Shown: positions 25,811 to 35,570 of the stretch, in pieces
How the letters are laid out: each line of letters starts with the position of its first letter
How positions within the stretch are numbered: the first letter of the stretch is position 1
DNA from: Planctomycetota bacterium
GTDB lineage: Bacteria; Planctomycetota; UBA1135
Direction: 5' to 3'
DNA length: 64,000 bases
Assembly (NCBI GenBank): GCA_002705055.1
Contig: PAHY01000003.1
Coordinates: 27,889 to 91,888, forward strand
The notes under the pieces: model-generated
Databases searched by the model: none
Seen by the model: only the letters and a program-made list of their open reading frames with translations
Told to the model about the DNA's origin: nothing
Made by a program: the position numbers and the translations under genes

Positions 25811-26166
25811 TTCAGCTGATCATATTTCCGCGCCGATCCGCGCGCCTTCTCGACCGGGTACTTCGCCGCGTTTTTCTTCAGCTTGGCCCGGACCGCGGCC
25901 GCCAGATCCACCCCGGCCGCCTGCGCCAGATAGAGCAGGAAGGTCTGCACATCGGCCAGCTCATCCTGCAGCCTGTCACGGAACTCGGCCTGCTCGAAGT
26001 CCTCGGCCGTCTGCTCCGACGCGCGCCAAAGGAAGAGCTCCGCCAGCTCCGCGGCCTCGACCTGCAGCCCCAGCACCAGGTCCTTCGGGGTATGAAACTG
26101 CTCCCAGTCGCGCTCGTCGCGGAAGCGCACCACCAGTTCCTGCAGCTCCTGAAGGGTGTCGGCCAT
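25807..26166 (-). CDS. dCTPase/MazG-like nucleotide pyrophosphohydrolase
   Basis: A 119-residue all-alpha pyrophosphatase of the RS21-C6/dCTPase type. The ligands appear in VEAAELAELFLW (about residues 37-48) and LQDELADVQTFLLYLAQ (about 67-83), followed by the KNAAKYPVEKARGSARKYDQL tail typical of this subgroup, which favours dCTP or modified dCTP. It is a second, distinct MazG-fold protein in the window (see 5195-5488). Confidence 0.9.
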   Translation of the reverse strand: MADTLQELQELVVRFRDERDWEQFHTPKDLVLGLQVEAAELAELFLWRASEQTAEDFEQAEFRDRLQDELADVQTFLLYLAQAAGVDLAAAVRAKLKKNAAKYPVEKARGSARKYDQLN

Positions 26167-26171
26167 GCCCG

Positions 26172-26177
26172 ATCCTA
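26172..26177 (-). promoter_or_regulatory. Putative -10 element TAGGAT
   Basis: Ends 5 nt before the ATG at 26166. Confidence 0.42.
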
Positions 26178-26194
26178 CCCCGGCCCCGGCACCC

Positions 26195-27598
26195 CTACGC
26201 CAGCAGGGGTCGCACCACCTCGCCGTGCACGTCGGTCAGCCGGAAGCGGCGCCCCTGGTACTTCCAGGTCAGCCGCTCATGGTCGATGCCGAGCAGGTGC
26301 AGCAGCGTCGCGTTGAGATCGTGCACGTGCACCGGGTTCGCGGTGATGTTGTAGCCGAAGGGGTCGGTCTCGCCGTAAATCGTGCCTGGCCGGACGCCCC
26401 CACCTGCCATCCACATCGAGAAGCAGCGCGGGTGGTGATCGCGGCCGTAGTTGTTGGCCGTCAGCTTGCCCTGCGAGTAGTTGGTGCGGCCAAACTCGCC
26501 GCCCCACACCACCAGCGTGTCGTCCAGCATCCCGCGGCGCTCGAGGTCCTGGACCAGCGCCGCCGAGGCCTGGTCCGTTTCGCGGCACTGGGTACGGATG
26601 CCGCCCGGCAGGCCGCCGTGCTGATCCCAGCCCTGGTGAAAGAGCTGCACAAAGCGCACCCCGCGCTCGAGCAGCCGGCGCGCCATCAGCGCATTGGCGG
26701 CGTAGGTACCCGGCTTGCGCGCGTCCTCGCCGTAGAGGGCGAAGGTCTCCTCCGGCTCGTCCGACAGATCGGCCACCTCGGGCACGCTCTCCTGCATACG
26801 GAAAGCCAGCTCCTGCTGGGCCTGGATGGACTCGGCATCGGCCGCGCCACCTTGCAGGGCGGCCTGCGCATCGAGCATCCGGCGGCGGCGTGCGCGGTCG
26901 ATCCCGGGGACGTTCTCCAGGTAGAGCACCGGGTCGGTCCCGGCCCGCAGCTGCACACCCTGATAGCGCGCGGGCAGGAAGCCCGCCCCCCAGAGACGCG
27001 CGTACAGCGGCTGCCCGCCTTTGCCCTGCGTGACCAGCACGATGAAGCTCGGCAGGTCCTGAGTCATCGAGCCCAGCGCGTAAGCGAGCCAGGCCCCCAT
27101 CGACGGCCGGCCCGCGATCTGCGAACCCGTCAGAAAGAAGGTGATCGCCGGGTCATGGTTGATCGCCTCGGTGTACATCGAACGAACGATGCACAGCTTG
27201 TCGACGATCTTGGCAGTGTGCGGCAGCAGCTCGCTGACCCAGGCCCCCGACTCGCCGTGCTGGGCGAACGAGAACTGCGCGCCGGCCAGCGGCAGCGAGG
27301 TCTGGTTGCCCGACATGCCGGTGAGCCGTTGCCCCTGCCGCACCGAATCGGGGAGCTGCTCGCCGTTGCGCTCGTTGAGCAGCGGCTTGTAATCGAAGGT
27401 CTCCAGTTGCGAGGGCCCGCCGGACTGGAACAGGTAAATCACCCGCTTGGCCTTGGCCGCATGGTGGAGGCCCGGCGCCGCCCCGCCGAGCAGCTTGGCC
27501 AGCGGCGTCGCGCCTGGAGCCAGCGCGGGCACCAGCAGCGAGCCCCCCAGGGTCTGACGCAGGAAGGCTCGGCGATCGAGGGAACGCGGCGGAATCAT
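26195..27598 (-). CDS. DUF1501 protein with Tat signal
   Basis: A 467-residue DUF1501 protein (alkaline-phosphatase/sulfatase-like fold). It opens with the Tat-like signal [17 protein letters not shown], then [77 protein letters not shown] and [22 protein letters not shown]. In planctomycetes it nearly always pairs with a DUF1549/DUF1553 protein, as here with a 4-base overlap. The pair is exported and its biochemical role is unknown, although breakdown of complex polymers has been suggested. Confidence 0.93.
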   Translation of the reverse strand: MIPPRSLDRRAFLRQTLGGSLLVPALAPGATPLAKLLGGAAPGLHHAAKAKRVIYLFQSGGPSQLETFDYKPLLNERNGEQLPDSVRQGQRLTGMSGNQTSLPLAGAQFSFAQHGESGAWVSELLPHTAKIVDKLCIVRSMYTEAINHDPAITFFLTGSQIAGRPSMGAWLAYALGSMTQDLPSFIVLVTQGKGGQPLYARLWGAGFLPARYQGVQLRAGTDPVLYLENVPGIDRARRRRMLDAQAALQGGAADAESIQAQQELAFRMQESVPEVADLSDEPEETFALYGEDARKPGTYAANALMARRLLERGVRFVQLFHQGWDQHGGLPGGIRTQCRETDQASAALVQDLERRGMLDDTLVVWGGEFGRTNYSQGKLTANNYGRDHHPRCFSMWMAGGGVRPGTIYGETDPFGYNITANPVHVHDLNATLLHLLGIDHERLTWKYQGRRFRLTDVHGEVVRPLLA

Positions 27599-30500
27599 GG
27601 CAGCATCAGGGAGAGCGGAGAGGAGAGGATGGTCGAGCAGACGACCGTCATCGCGGCGAGCTCGGCCGGGTCGAGGTCTTCCGGCACCGGCGTCTCGCCG
27701 ACTGCGAGCAGCGCCAGCGCCTGTTCCGGGTCGGCCTGGAAGGCCTCTCGTTCCGCGGCGAGCAGCGGCGCCAGCTGTGCCAGCGGATGCTGCGCGCCCA
27801 AGCCCAGCTCGACGCCGAGCTGATCCAGGCTGAGCGATTCGCGCAGGACGCGGCTGGCCAGGACGCGCGCGGCCTCGACCAGCTGCGGGTCGTTCCAGCT
27901 GACCAGCACCTGGAGCGGGGTCTGCGTTTCCTGGCGCTTGACCACGCAGACGTCGCGCTTGGCGGCATCGAAGATCATCATCGCCGGTGGCGGCGACGTG
28001 CGCTTCCAGAAGGTGTAGAGGCTGCGGCGGTAGAGGCCTTCGCCCTTGCTCGGGCGGTAGACCTGGCCGGACTTCTCCTGCCAGAGCCCGGCGGGCTGAT
28101 AAGGCTTCACGCTGGGGCCGCCCAGCTTGCGCACCAGCAGGCCGGCATGGGCCAGCGCGCCGTCGCGGACCATCTCGGCAGTCAGCCGGCGTTCGGGGTA
28201 ATAGGACCAGAAGCGCGACTCGGGGTCGAGCTCGCGGCGCGGGTCTCCGGCATCCGCGCGCGCCTGCGCGAAGGTGCGGGTCAGCACCAGGCGGCGCACC
28301 ATCGCCTTGCGATCCCAGCCCGAACGGATGAAGTCATGCGCCAGACGATCGAGCAGCTCGGGGTGCGTCGGCAGTTCGCCCTGACTGCCCCAGTTCTCGG
28401 GGGTGCGCATGAGGCCCTTGCCGAAGACGGAGCGCCAGAGTCGGTCGACCTCGACGCGCGCGGTCAGCGGGTGCGAGGGATGGAGCAGCCACTCCGCGAG
28501 CTCGAGCCGGTCCTTGGGCTGCTCGGCCTCGCCCAGCAGCACCGCGGGGACGGCGCGGCCGACTTCCTCCTTGGGCGCGTCGTACAGGCCGCGGTCCAGC
28601 AAGCGCGCGGCGCGCGGCCGCGCCCGCTCGCGCATGATCATCAGCTGCGGAATCTGATCGCGCAGTTCATCGCGCTTGCGGCGGGCTTCGCGCAGGTCGG
28701 CGCGCGCGACGTCGACGGCCGGATCCCAGCTGGGGCCGGGCCAGCCAGAGATGAAGCGGACCTCATCGAGCACGCCCTGGCTGAAGCCGCGGTCACGGAA
28801 GCGCGCGCCGAAGCTGGGGTCGCCGGGGCCGCCGCCGGTGATCGTGCGAGTCAGGGAGTCTTGCCCGACTCGGACCCGCGCCGGCTCGCCGTTGACCGAC
28901 AGCACCATGCCGTAGGCGCTGGACGAGCCGTCGTAAGCCAGCTGCACCTCGACCCATTCACCAATCGGCAGCGGGTCCAGCGACCGCACCATCGCCATAT
29001 CGCCCGGCCAGAAGTGAACGAGCGCGGCGGTCAGGCGGCCGTCCTCGATCAGCAGCTGCCAGCCCTGGCTGGCGGCGTCGTGCCAGGCGCGCGAACGGTG
29101 AAGCAGCACCGCGCGCTCGATCGGCCCGTCAAGCTTCAGCCACATGCTGACCGTGAAGGGGTCCGAACGGCGCCAGGCCCCCACCCCGCTGAAACGGATG
29201 CCTTCGTCGCCATTCAGGCGGATGCCGGTACCGCGCACGCCGTCGACCTTTTCGAAGGCACCCTCCATGCGCGCGGCGACGTTCTCGGCGCCGACTCCGG
29301 GCGAGACGCGGTCTTCGCTCCAGGTGTCGAAATCGAACAGCACTTCGACGTCGTCATCGGGCACCGCTTGCGCCAGATTGCGGCGCGCCTGCAGCGCCTC
29401 GAGCAGCTCGGCTTCGGCCGCCGCGACTGCGGCTTCGGCATCGGCCAGCGCGACCGACTGCTGTTCGTTGGGCAGCGCCATCGCGGGAGTCGGCGTGGCG
29501 TTGGTGAAGTGCGAATACAGCCCGCTCTCTTCGATGTCATCGAAGTAGTCGCTGAGCTGGTAGTACTCGCGCTGGGAGATCGGGTCGTAGCGGTGGTCGT
29601 GGCAGCGCGCGCACTCGAAGGTCAGGCCCAGGAACGCGGTGCCCATGGTGTGCACCCGATCGCTGACGTACTCGACCCGGAACTCCTCTTCGACCGAACC
29701 GCCCTCGTTGGTCTGCCGGTGCAGCCGCTGGAAGGCGGTCGCGATCAGCTGCTCACGCGTCGGCTCTGGCAGCAGGTCGCCGGCCAGCTGCCAGCGCACG
29801 AAGTCGTCGTAGGGAAGGTTGTCGTTGTAAGCCTGAATGACCCAGTCGCGATACGGCCAGACGCGCCGCTCGCGGTCGTTCTGGTAGCCGTAGGTATCCG
29901 CGTAGCGCGCGATGTCCATCCATTGCGCCGCGAAGTGCTCGCCGAAGTGCGGCGAGGCGAGCAACTGGTCCACCACCTGCTCACGCGTGAGCTGGGCGGG
30001 GAAAGAGGCGATCAATTCGGGGGTCGGCGGCAGGCCGGTGAGAACCAGGCTGACGCGGCGCAGCCAGTCGGCGTCGCTTGCCAGCGGACTGGGCTCGATG
30101 CTCCGCTCGCCGAGACGCGCCAGGACAAATGCATCGACGACCTGGGACTCGCGATACCAGGGCTCGGTGGAAAAATCGGGGGTCCGCTGCTCGCGCGGGT
30201 CGGCGAGCGCGGATGGCGGCGGAGGAGGCGGAACAGGACTGGGATGCGGGGCCTGGAAGGCCCAGTGCGGCGTGTACTCCGCGCCCTGCTTGATCCACGC
30301 GCGCAGGGTCGCGCGCTCTTCGTCGGTCAGGCTGAGGCCGGAATCCGCCGGCGGCATCTGCTCGCGGTGGTCCTCGGTCGCGATGCGATAGATCAGCTCG
30401 GAAGCGTCAAGATCGCCGGGGACGATCGCCGCGTAGCCACCCAGATCGGCCAGCGCGCCCTCGCGCAGATCGAGCCGCAGATCGGCCTCGCGCGCGGCGG

Positions 30501-30627
30501 CGTCCGGGCCATGGCAGGCGAAACACTTGTCGGAAAGGATTGGCCGCACGTCACGCTGAAAGTCCACCGCCTGCTCTGGCTGCTGCCAGGCGAGGGCGAG
30601 GGCGATCGCTCCGACGATCCAGCTCAT
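27595..30627 (-). CDS. Planctomycete cytochrome-like protein: PSCyt1 + DUF1549 + LamG-like + DUF1553
   Basis: A 1010-residue exported protein. After a short signal comes a haem motif CFACHGPDA (C35-x-x-C38-H39), then DUF1549 ([26 protein letters not shown] and [24 protein letters not shown], which carries a second CxxCH), a central concanavalin/LamG-like region (about residues 430-640) and the C-terminal DUF1553 ([43 protein letters not shown] and [20 protein letters not shown]). This architecture is largely confined to the Planctomycetota/PVC group and supports the taxonomic call. Confidence 0.94.
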   Translation of the reverse strand: MSWIVGAIALALAWQQPEQAVDFQRDVRPILSDKCFACHGPDAAAREADLRLDLREGALADLGGYAAIVPGDLDASELIYRIATEDHREQMPPADSGLSLTDEERATLRAWIKQGAEYTPHWAFQAPHPSPVPPPPPPSALADPREQRTPDFSTEPWYRESQVVDAFVLARLGERSIEPSPLASDADWLRRVSLVLTGLPPTPELIASFPAQLTREQVVDQLLASPHFGEHFAAQWMDIARYADTYGYQNDRERRVWPYRDWVIQAYNDNLPYDDFVRWQLAGDLLPEPTREQLIATAFQRLHRQTNEGGSVEEEFRVEYVSDRVHTMGTAFLGLTFECARCHDHRYDPISQREYYQLSDYFDDIEESGLYSHFTNATPTPAMALPNEQQSVALADAEAAVAAAEAELLEALQARRNLAQAVPDDDVEVLFDFDTWSEDRVSPGVGAENVAARMEGAFEKVDGVRGTGIRLNGDEGIRFSGVGAWRRSDPFTVSMWLKLDGPIERAVLLHRSRAWHDAASQGWQLLIEDGRLTAALVHFWPGDMAMVRSLDPLPIGEWVEVQLAYDGSSSAYGMVLSVNGEPARVRVGQDSLTRTITGGGPGDPSFGARFRDRGFSQGVLDEVRFISGWPGPSWDPAVDVARADLREARRKRDELRDQIPQLMIMRERARPRAARLLDRGLYDAPKEEVGRAVPAVLLGEAEQPKDRLELAEWLLHPSHPLTARVEVDRLWRSVFGKGLMRTPENWGSQGELPTHPELLDRLAHDFIRSGWDRKAMVRRLVLTRTFAQARADAGDPRRELDPESRFWSYYPERRLTAEMVRDGALAHAGLLVRKLGGPSVKPYQPAGLWQEKSGQVYRPSKGEGLYRRSLYTFWKRTSPPPAMMIFDAAKRDVCVVKRQETQTPLQVLVSWNDPQLVEAARVLASRVLRESLSLDQLGVELGLGAQHPLAQLAPLLAAEREAFQADPEQALALLAVGETPVPEDLDPAELAAMTVVCSTILSSPLSLMLP

Positions 30628-30633
30628 GACTTC

Positions 30634-30639
30634 ATTCTA
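30634..30639 (-). promoter_or_regulatory. Putative -10 element TAGAAT
   Basis: Ends 6 nt before the ATG at 30627; head of the DUF1553-DUF1501 transcription unit. Confidence 0.5.
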
Positions 30640-30672
30640 GGCAGAGTTTGTGACGCGCTGCGAACTCCCGAC

Positions 30673-30678
30673 TAGGCT
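30673..30678 (+). promoter_or_regulatory. Putative -10 element TAGGCT
   Basis: Ends 6 nt before the GTG at 30685. TGTGAC lies 18 bp upstream and could serve as the -35. The divergent -10 at 30634-30639 shares this 57-base intergenic gap. Confidence 0.5.
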
Positions 30679-30684
30679 TCCTTC

Positions 30685-33237
30685 GTGGCCTCCCGCTCTC
30701 GCGCAACCGGCCCGGCCGCAGCGATGTGGGCGGTGCTCGCCTCGCTCGGCGGGCTGGCGGTCTGGTGGATCCTGAGTTCGACCGATCCGGCGCCCGATCG
30801 GGACCAGGCGCTCGAAGCGCAGCAGCGCGATCAGGCCGAGACCGCCGCGGCGGATGCCGGAGCCGGGCTCGAGTCCGGCTCGGACGAGGTCGCCGAGCGC
30901 CGCGAACTCGATCCGCTTGCCGCGCAGGCCGAGGTCGAGTTCGGCTGGAAGGGCGTGCTCCGAGACCGGGAAGGAGCGCCGCTGGCGGATGTCCGGCTGC
31001 GCTGGGTGACCCCATGGGATCACCTGCAGGGCGAGCTCCCCCACACCGATGCCCAGGGCCGCTTCGTCCTCTCCTACCCAGCCGACAAGAAGTGGCCGGA
31101 CCAGGGGCGCGGCGGAATCAGCCTCGCGTCCGCGCCGCATGCCGGCCTGCTGTTCGAGGTGCCGCCCCCGGCAATTCCGCCGACCGAAGTCGAGCTGGTC
31201 GTCCGCGCCGAGCCTGCGTCCCTTCCGGTGCGCGTCGTCGAGGTGGATGGAGTCACTCCTCGCGTGGGCCTGCCCCTCATGCTGTCAGGCCATCAGTGTT
31301 TCGACTTTGGGCACACCGACGAAGAAGGGCGCGTGCTCCTGCAGGGGATTGCTGGCGAGTCGCTCGACCTCAACGTGGACAGCGAGATCTTCGGCTGGGT
31401 CGTCGCGCCGATGCCCCTGATCCTCGACGCGGGGCGCAACCCGGAACTGACGATTCAGTACCAGGGCACGCCCACGGCGGCGACCTTCGTGGCTCATGAT
31501 CATGATTCGGGCCGACGCCTGAGCGAGGCGAGGTGGTATCTGCTGGATGGCGAAGGAGGGGTGAGCGCGGAGGCGCTGACGGCACCGCAGGGTCGGCTGC
31601 ATTGGACGCTGCACGAACACGGGGTCGTGACTTCCTACTGTGGCTTGAGGGTGGAAGCGCCCGGCTTCCTTCCCACCCATGTCGAGTGGACACAGCAGGC
31701 GCCCAAAGGCGAGATCTCGGTGCCGCTCGAGCCGCGTGCGGTGCGGCCGATTCAACTGGAGCTCAGCCGGGGCGGCACGCCGATGGCCGAGACTCAGGTG
31801 CGGCTCGGCGCGCACGGCCCCTTCTTCCGCAGCGATGATCTCTCGTCCACAGGGGAAGGGAAGTTCGGGATCGGCCCGTTTTCCGGTTTGGAGATCGAGG
31901 CAGAAGGCACGACGAACGCGCTGGGCGTCGTGGTCTTCGACTTCCCCTGGCCGGAAGGCGAGGACTTGCCCGACCGAGTTCATTTGCGCGTCGCCGAGTT
32001 TGATCTTTGGCTGACACCTACGCGACTCGACACGCTGCCCTGGCGACTGGATTTTGCTCCGCCGACCGCGACGCTGGTCTTCGAGTTCCGGGACGAGCAG
32101 GGGCAGCCGCTGGCCGGCCAAGAGCTGGAGCTTTGGTACGAAACAACGGGACCGCAGGCTCCGCTCGTGCACGCCGCACGCACTCCGCCCTATCGCATGG
32201 TGAGAACGAGCACCGCCTTTTGGGCGCCTGCCGATCACCAGGGTCGAACGGGGCAGTCGGGCACCCTCGAGTTCGAGGTTCCTGCCGGCATCGATCTCAG
32301 CTGGTGCCGACCGGTCGAGTACCCGCGGGATCGCACGCCGCAGCGCGTTCCGGCTCTCGAGCCTGGGGCACGCCGGGTCGTCACGATTCAGCCGGAGGCG
32401 CTGGGGAAGATCAGCGGACGGATCCTGCGCGATGACCGGGCCGAATGGGACGGCGGCTCGATCGTGCTGCAGTTGCAGGACGAGCAGGGGGTTCCGATTC
32501 GTGATGCCGACGGCAGCACACCATCCTGGTCGTACACCTGGACCAGCTACGGATCCGCGCTGTTCGAGTTCAAGAACGTCCCGCAGGGGCGCTACCAGCT
32601 CGGCGTCGAGGGAGTGCGAGCTGCCGAAGAGGTCGTGTGGGTCGAGACCGGGGAGAGCGGGGTCGAGCTTCTGCTCGAGAAACTCTGCCGGCTGCACCTG
32701 ACAGTTCGCGATGCGAGCACCGGGGCCCTCCTCCAGGGCGAAGCGAACGCCCAGGTGGAAGGCGGAGTCAGCAGCGCCAACTGGTCGCGGGTCTGGAATG
32801 GGCGCGGCAGCCTCGAGTTTCCGACTGGCCAAGCCCTGCGGCTCGCGGTCGAAGCGGAAAGTTACCGCGGCAAGTTCATTGAACTCGGCGACGTCCCGCT
32901 GCCAGGTACCGAGTTGACTCGCGAGATTGAACTGGAGCCCGGGCGCACAGTCGAACTGCTGATCAAACCTGAAGCTGCCGTGGAAGATGGTCGCTTTGCC
33001 GGCGTCATCCTGCGGCAGGCGGACGGCAGTCCATTCAAAAACCTGCCGATCACCTACCGCACCCACCCCGGGGCTGTGTTCCTGCTGGGCATGCCGCGCG
33101 AAGCCTTCCTTGTCGACTTCCCGGCCCGCGGCACCCGCGAGGTGATGTTCACCGTCTTGGTTCCCGCCGCCGAAGCTGCTGCGCCCGGCGCAGCGGCAGA
33201 CCTGAGTCGCGTTCAGGTCGACTGGCCCGAGGACTAG
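30685..33237 (+). CDS. Large exported protein of tandem beta-sandwich (carboxypeptidase-regulatory-like) modules
   Basis: 850 residues. One N-terminal transmembrane or signal segment (about residues 12-33) is followed by an acidic linker (residues 35-75) and many beta-sandwich units with the G-x-(L/V)-x-D-x-x-G-x-P-(L/V) hallmark of carboxypeptidase-regulatory/Cna-B-like domains, e.g. GVLRDREGAPLADVRLRWV, FEFRDEQGQPLAGQELELW and GKISGRILRDDRAEWDGGSIVLQLQDEQGVPIRD. No catalytic motif is visible. It is probably anchored in the membrane and faces the periplasm. It is similar in plan to the protein at 37720-40713. GTG start with TAGGCT 6 nt upstream. Confidence 0.8.
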   Translation: MASRSRATGPAAAMWAVLASLGGLAVWWILSSTDPAPDRDQALEAQQRDQAETAAADAGAGLESGSDEVAERRELDPLAAQAEVEFGWKGVLRDREGAPLADVRLRWVTPWDHLQGELPHTDAQGRFVLSYPADKKWPDQGRGGISLASAPHAGLLFEVPPPAIPPTEVELVVRAEPASLPVRVVEVDGVTPRVGLPLMLSGHQCFDFGHTDEEGRVLLQGIAGESLDLNVDSEIFGWVVAPMPLILDAGRNPELTIQYQGTPTAATFVAHDHDSGRRLSEARWYLLDGEGGVSAEALTAPQGRLHWTLHEHGVVTSYCGLRVEAPGFLPTHVEWTQQAPKGEISVPLEPRAVRPIQLELSRGGTPMAETQVRLGAHGPFFRSDDLSSTGEGKFGIGPFSGLEIEAEGTTNALGVVVFDFPWPEGEDLPDRVHLRVAEFDLWLTPTRLDTLPWRLDFAPPTATLVFEFRDEQGQPLAGQELELWYETTGPQAPLVHAARTPPYRMVRTSTAFWAPADHQGRTGQSGTLEFEVPAGIDLSWCRPVEYPRDRTPQRVPALEPGARRVVTIQPEALGKISGRILRDDRAEWDGGSIVLQLQDEQGVPIRDADGSTPSWSYTWTSYGSALFEFKNVPQGRYQLGVEGVRAAEEVVWVETGESGVELLLEKLCRLHLTVRDASTGALLQGEANAQVEGGVSSANWSRVWNGRGSLEFPTGQALRLAVEAESYRGKFIELGDVPLPGTELTREIELEPGRTVELLIKPEAAVEDGRFAGVILRQADGSPFKNLPITYRTHPGAVFLLGMPREAFLVDFPARGTREVMFTVLVPAAEAAAPGAAADLSRVQVDWPED

Positions 33238-33596
33238 AGCACGCCGCCAAAAGCGATCCGCCCCTCACCCGGTGGGTCGAGCAGGACGTGCACATGCTGC
33301 GCCGGCACCTTGCAGCAAGCGGCGATCGCCTGGGCCAGCGACCGCACCACCGCCGCGCGTGCATCTTCATCCGGCCAGGTGCGAAGTAGCAAGCGCACGA
33401 AGACCGGCTGAGGCGTCTCCGAGTCAGGCGCGATCTGGTTCTCGGCGTAGTGCTGCGGGTCGAGGAAGCGCAGTCGTACCCAGCACCCCCCGGCGGGTGA
33501 CCCCAGGACTTGGGCAGCTACTTGGGCGAGTTCCTGAGCGAGCCCGGACGGCGCGCGCTCTGCGCGACCGACCACCTCCACTTCCAGCACCGGCAT
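33234..33596 (-). CDS. Tautomerase/MIF-like protein
   Basis: A 120-residue protein beginning MPVLEVEVVG, so Met removal would expose the N-terminal proline that is the catalytic base of the 4-oxalocrotonate tautomerase/MIF superfamily. The second half (VFVRLLLRTWPDEDARAAVVRSLAQAIAACCKVPAQHVHVLL) fits the repeated beta-alpha-beta unit, where the helix precedes PAQHVHVLL. The substrate is unknown. Its stop shares CTAG with the preceding convergent gene. Confidence 0.78.
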   Translation of the reverse strand: MPVLEVEVVGRAERAPSGLAQELAQVAAQVLGSPAGGCWVRLRFLDPQHYAENQIAPDSETPQPVFVRLLLRTWPDEDARAAVVRSLAQAIAACCKVPAQHVHVLLDPPGEGRIAFGGVL

Positions 33597-33603
33597 ACCG
33601 TGC

Positions 33604-33942
33604 TCAGTTCATCCCGATGTCGAGGGTCGGCGCACCGATCTCGAGCCAGCCCAACCAGGCGTAAGCCGCGAGGTAGAAGAAGGCTGGGATCCATCCCCAC
33701 TTCAGGAGGCCGCGCGAGCGTGGCGCAAGAAGCGCCCATGCCGCGATCGGGATCCAGAGGTGCGCGCGTGCATACCAGAGAATCAGGTACATCGACTCGC
33801 GGCTTTCACCCCCATAGGACACCGACACCAAGGTCGATGCCACCACCATGACCAACATTCCCCACATCACGGCGGTCAAGCCGACCGAGAGATAGTGCAC
33901 CGCGTCGTCGACGACGCTGAGGTCGAGGGGGGATCGATCCAT
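33604..33942 (-). CDS. Small integral membrane protein
   Basis: 112 residues from the ATG at 33942, with three hydrophobic segments (about residues 18-40, 50-72 and 82-100). I do not recognise a family. A longer form from 34005 is open but its extra 21 residues look unconstrained. It lies 7 bases before the tautomerase gene in the same direction, so the two are likely co-transcribed. Confidence 0.6.
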   Translation of the reverse strand: MDRSPLDLSVVDDAVHYLSVGLTAVMWGMLVMVVASTLVSVSYGGESRESMYLILWYARAHLWIPIAAWALLAPRSRGLLKWGWIPAFFYLAAYAWLGWLEIGAPTLDIGMN

Positions 33943-34073
33943 GGGGAGAGAACTCCTTCCTACCACGCCGACAGCCCAAGCACACGCAGCTTTCACTCCC
34001 CCCACCCAGGGAAATCCTCAAAAGCCCTGCCCCGCGCCCCGAAGCCTCGTTTTTCTCGAGCGAGGGGCCAGAA

Positions 34074-35570
34074 TCACTCGTAAATCTGCTTCACCTTCCA
34101 AGGATCCGAGCTTTGCCGCTGCCAGCGATGCAGCTTCTCGATCATGCGCTCAAGCGTCTGGGCATGAGCCGGATCCTCTGCGAGGTTGTGCGCTTCCCAC
34201 GGATCCTCCTGAAGATCGTAAAGCTCGTACTTGGGGCGATGAATGTAGTCCTGCACCGTGCGCAGGCCGTACGGCGCATCCATGCCAGCCTGATACGACT
34301 GCTGCCAGGTCGATGAGATCCACAGGTCACTCGCGAAGGGGTAGGGCAAACCGTGCGCCAAGTTCCAGATGAGCTTGTAGCGCCGCTCTCGCAGAACCCG
34401 CATGGGGTAATACATCGTGATCTCGTGGAAGGTGTGCGAGGCATACACCTCATCCCAGCCTTCTGCTTCCGCATGACCCACGATGGTCAGAAAGCTACGG
34501 CCATGCAGTGAGTCCTCGCCCCGGGCCGCGGCCGGCTGGCGCTCCGCCCCTTTCCACGTCGGCTCCGGCACTCCCGCCCAATCCAGGATGGTCGGCGTGA
34601 TGTCGACCCAGGAAACCAGCGCATCCTGCACGACCCCACTCTGCGCTCCCGGCTTGCGCACGATCAGAGGAGAACGGAGACCGGGCTCATACACGGTGGT
34701 CTTCGCGCCGGCGAAGGCCGCCCCATGGTCGGAGAGATAAAGGAGCAGAGTGTCCTCATCGCGGCCTGCTTCATGCAGAAGCTTCATCAGCCGACCGACT
34801 CCTTGATCCACGCGCGACACCGACTGGTAGTACTGGGCGAGCTCCGCTCGCGTCGCGTCCGAGGCCGGCAGCCAGGGCGGCACCTTCAGACCAGTGGGTT
34901 CGTACTTCTGAATCTCGACGCCGGGATACGGAAAGCCATCCCGATTCCCAAATGAGTCTGGAACCTCGGGCGACAGGTTGAAGCCCCCCGGCTTCCCGCC
35001 TCGATGTGGATCCGAAGTCGCGAAGTAGAGAAAGAAAGGACGGCCATCTTCCGCCTTAATCACCTCCGAGCAGCGCTCCGCCATCTCCACGGGATTGCGG
35101 GATGGCGCTTGGATGACTGTCTCGAACGGATAGACCTCCTCGGGTGCAAGGTGGTACTTGCCCACCCGCACCGTGTGGTAACCCGCAGCCCCAAGCAGCG
35201 CGGGCAGGCTGCGCACATGCCCAAACGACTGGAAGTGGTGGAAGGCGTGCTGATGCCCATACTGCCCGGTTCGGTGATTGTGCCATCCGGTCAGAATCAC
35301 GCTGCGACTTGCGCTACAACTCGCGGTGGTGGCAAACGCATGGGTGAATCGCGTGCCCTCGGCAGCCAATGCGTCCAGGTGAGGCGTGCGAACATCCTCG
35401 TTACCGTAGGCACCCGTATCACAGCCATGGTCGTCGGCGACGATCAGGACGACGTTCCGCCTCTCGACGGTCGAGAAACCCTCTTCTTGCGAGTTTGCCT
35501 GGCGCGCGAGCATGCAAGCCGCGATCGCAAGGCCTACGTGACGCAATGAGAGGTGGCCTGACTGTTTCAC
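34074..35570 (-). CDS. Exported type I sulfatase
   Basis: 498 residues with a signal peptide (to about residue 27), then the metal-binding NVVLIVADDHGCD, the formylglycine motif C85-S-A-S-R89 within ATTASCSASRSVILTGWHNH, GKYHLAPEE and a distal YLSDHGAAF. The Cys-type motif needs a formylglycine-generating enzyme. The sequence is closest in style to heparan N-sulfatase-like enzymes, which remove sulfate from polysaccharides. Its start overlaps the stop of the next upstream gene by 4 bases. Confidence 0.95.
   Translation of the reverse strand: MKQSGHLSLRHVGLAIAACMLARQANSQEEGFSTVERRNVVLIVADDHGCDTGAYGNEDVRTPHLDALAAEGTRFTHAFATTASCSASRSVILTGWHNHRTGQYGHQHAFHHFQSFGHVRSLPALLGAAGYHTVRVGKYHLAPEEVYPFETVIQAPSRNPVEMAERCSEVIKAEDGRPFFLYFATSDPHRGGKPGGFNLSPEVPDSFGNRDGFPYPGVEIQKYEPTGLKVPPWLPASDATRAELAQYYQSVSRVDQGVGRLMKLLHEAGRDEDTLLLYLSDHGAAFAGAKTTVYEPGLRSPLIVRKPGAQSGVVQDALVSWVDITPTILDWAGVPEPTWKGAERQPAAARGEDSLHGRSFLTIVGHAEAEGWDEVYASHTFHEITMYYPMRVLRERRYKLIWNLAHGLPYPFASDLWISSTWQQSYQAGMDAPYGLRTVQDYIHRPKYELYDLQEDPWEAHNLAEDPAHAQTLERMIEKLHRWQRQSSDPWKVKQIYE

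Noticed and set aside
27787..30675. A 962-codon open frame on the plus strand
   Set aside because: It is fully antisense to the DUF1549/DUF1553 gene, has no family features, and is explained by GC-rich third positions of the true gene.
31285..33066. A 593-codon open frame on the minus strand
   Set aside because: Antisense to the 850-residue exported protein; no protein-like features.
34040..34070. Short palindrome after the sulfatase stop
   Set aside because: Only about 5 bp pair around a long loop; too weak to call a terminator.
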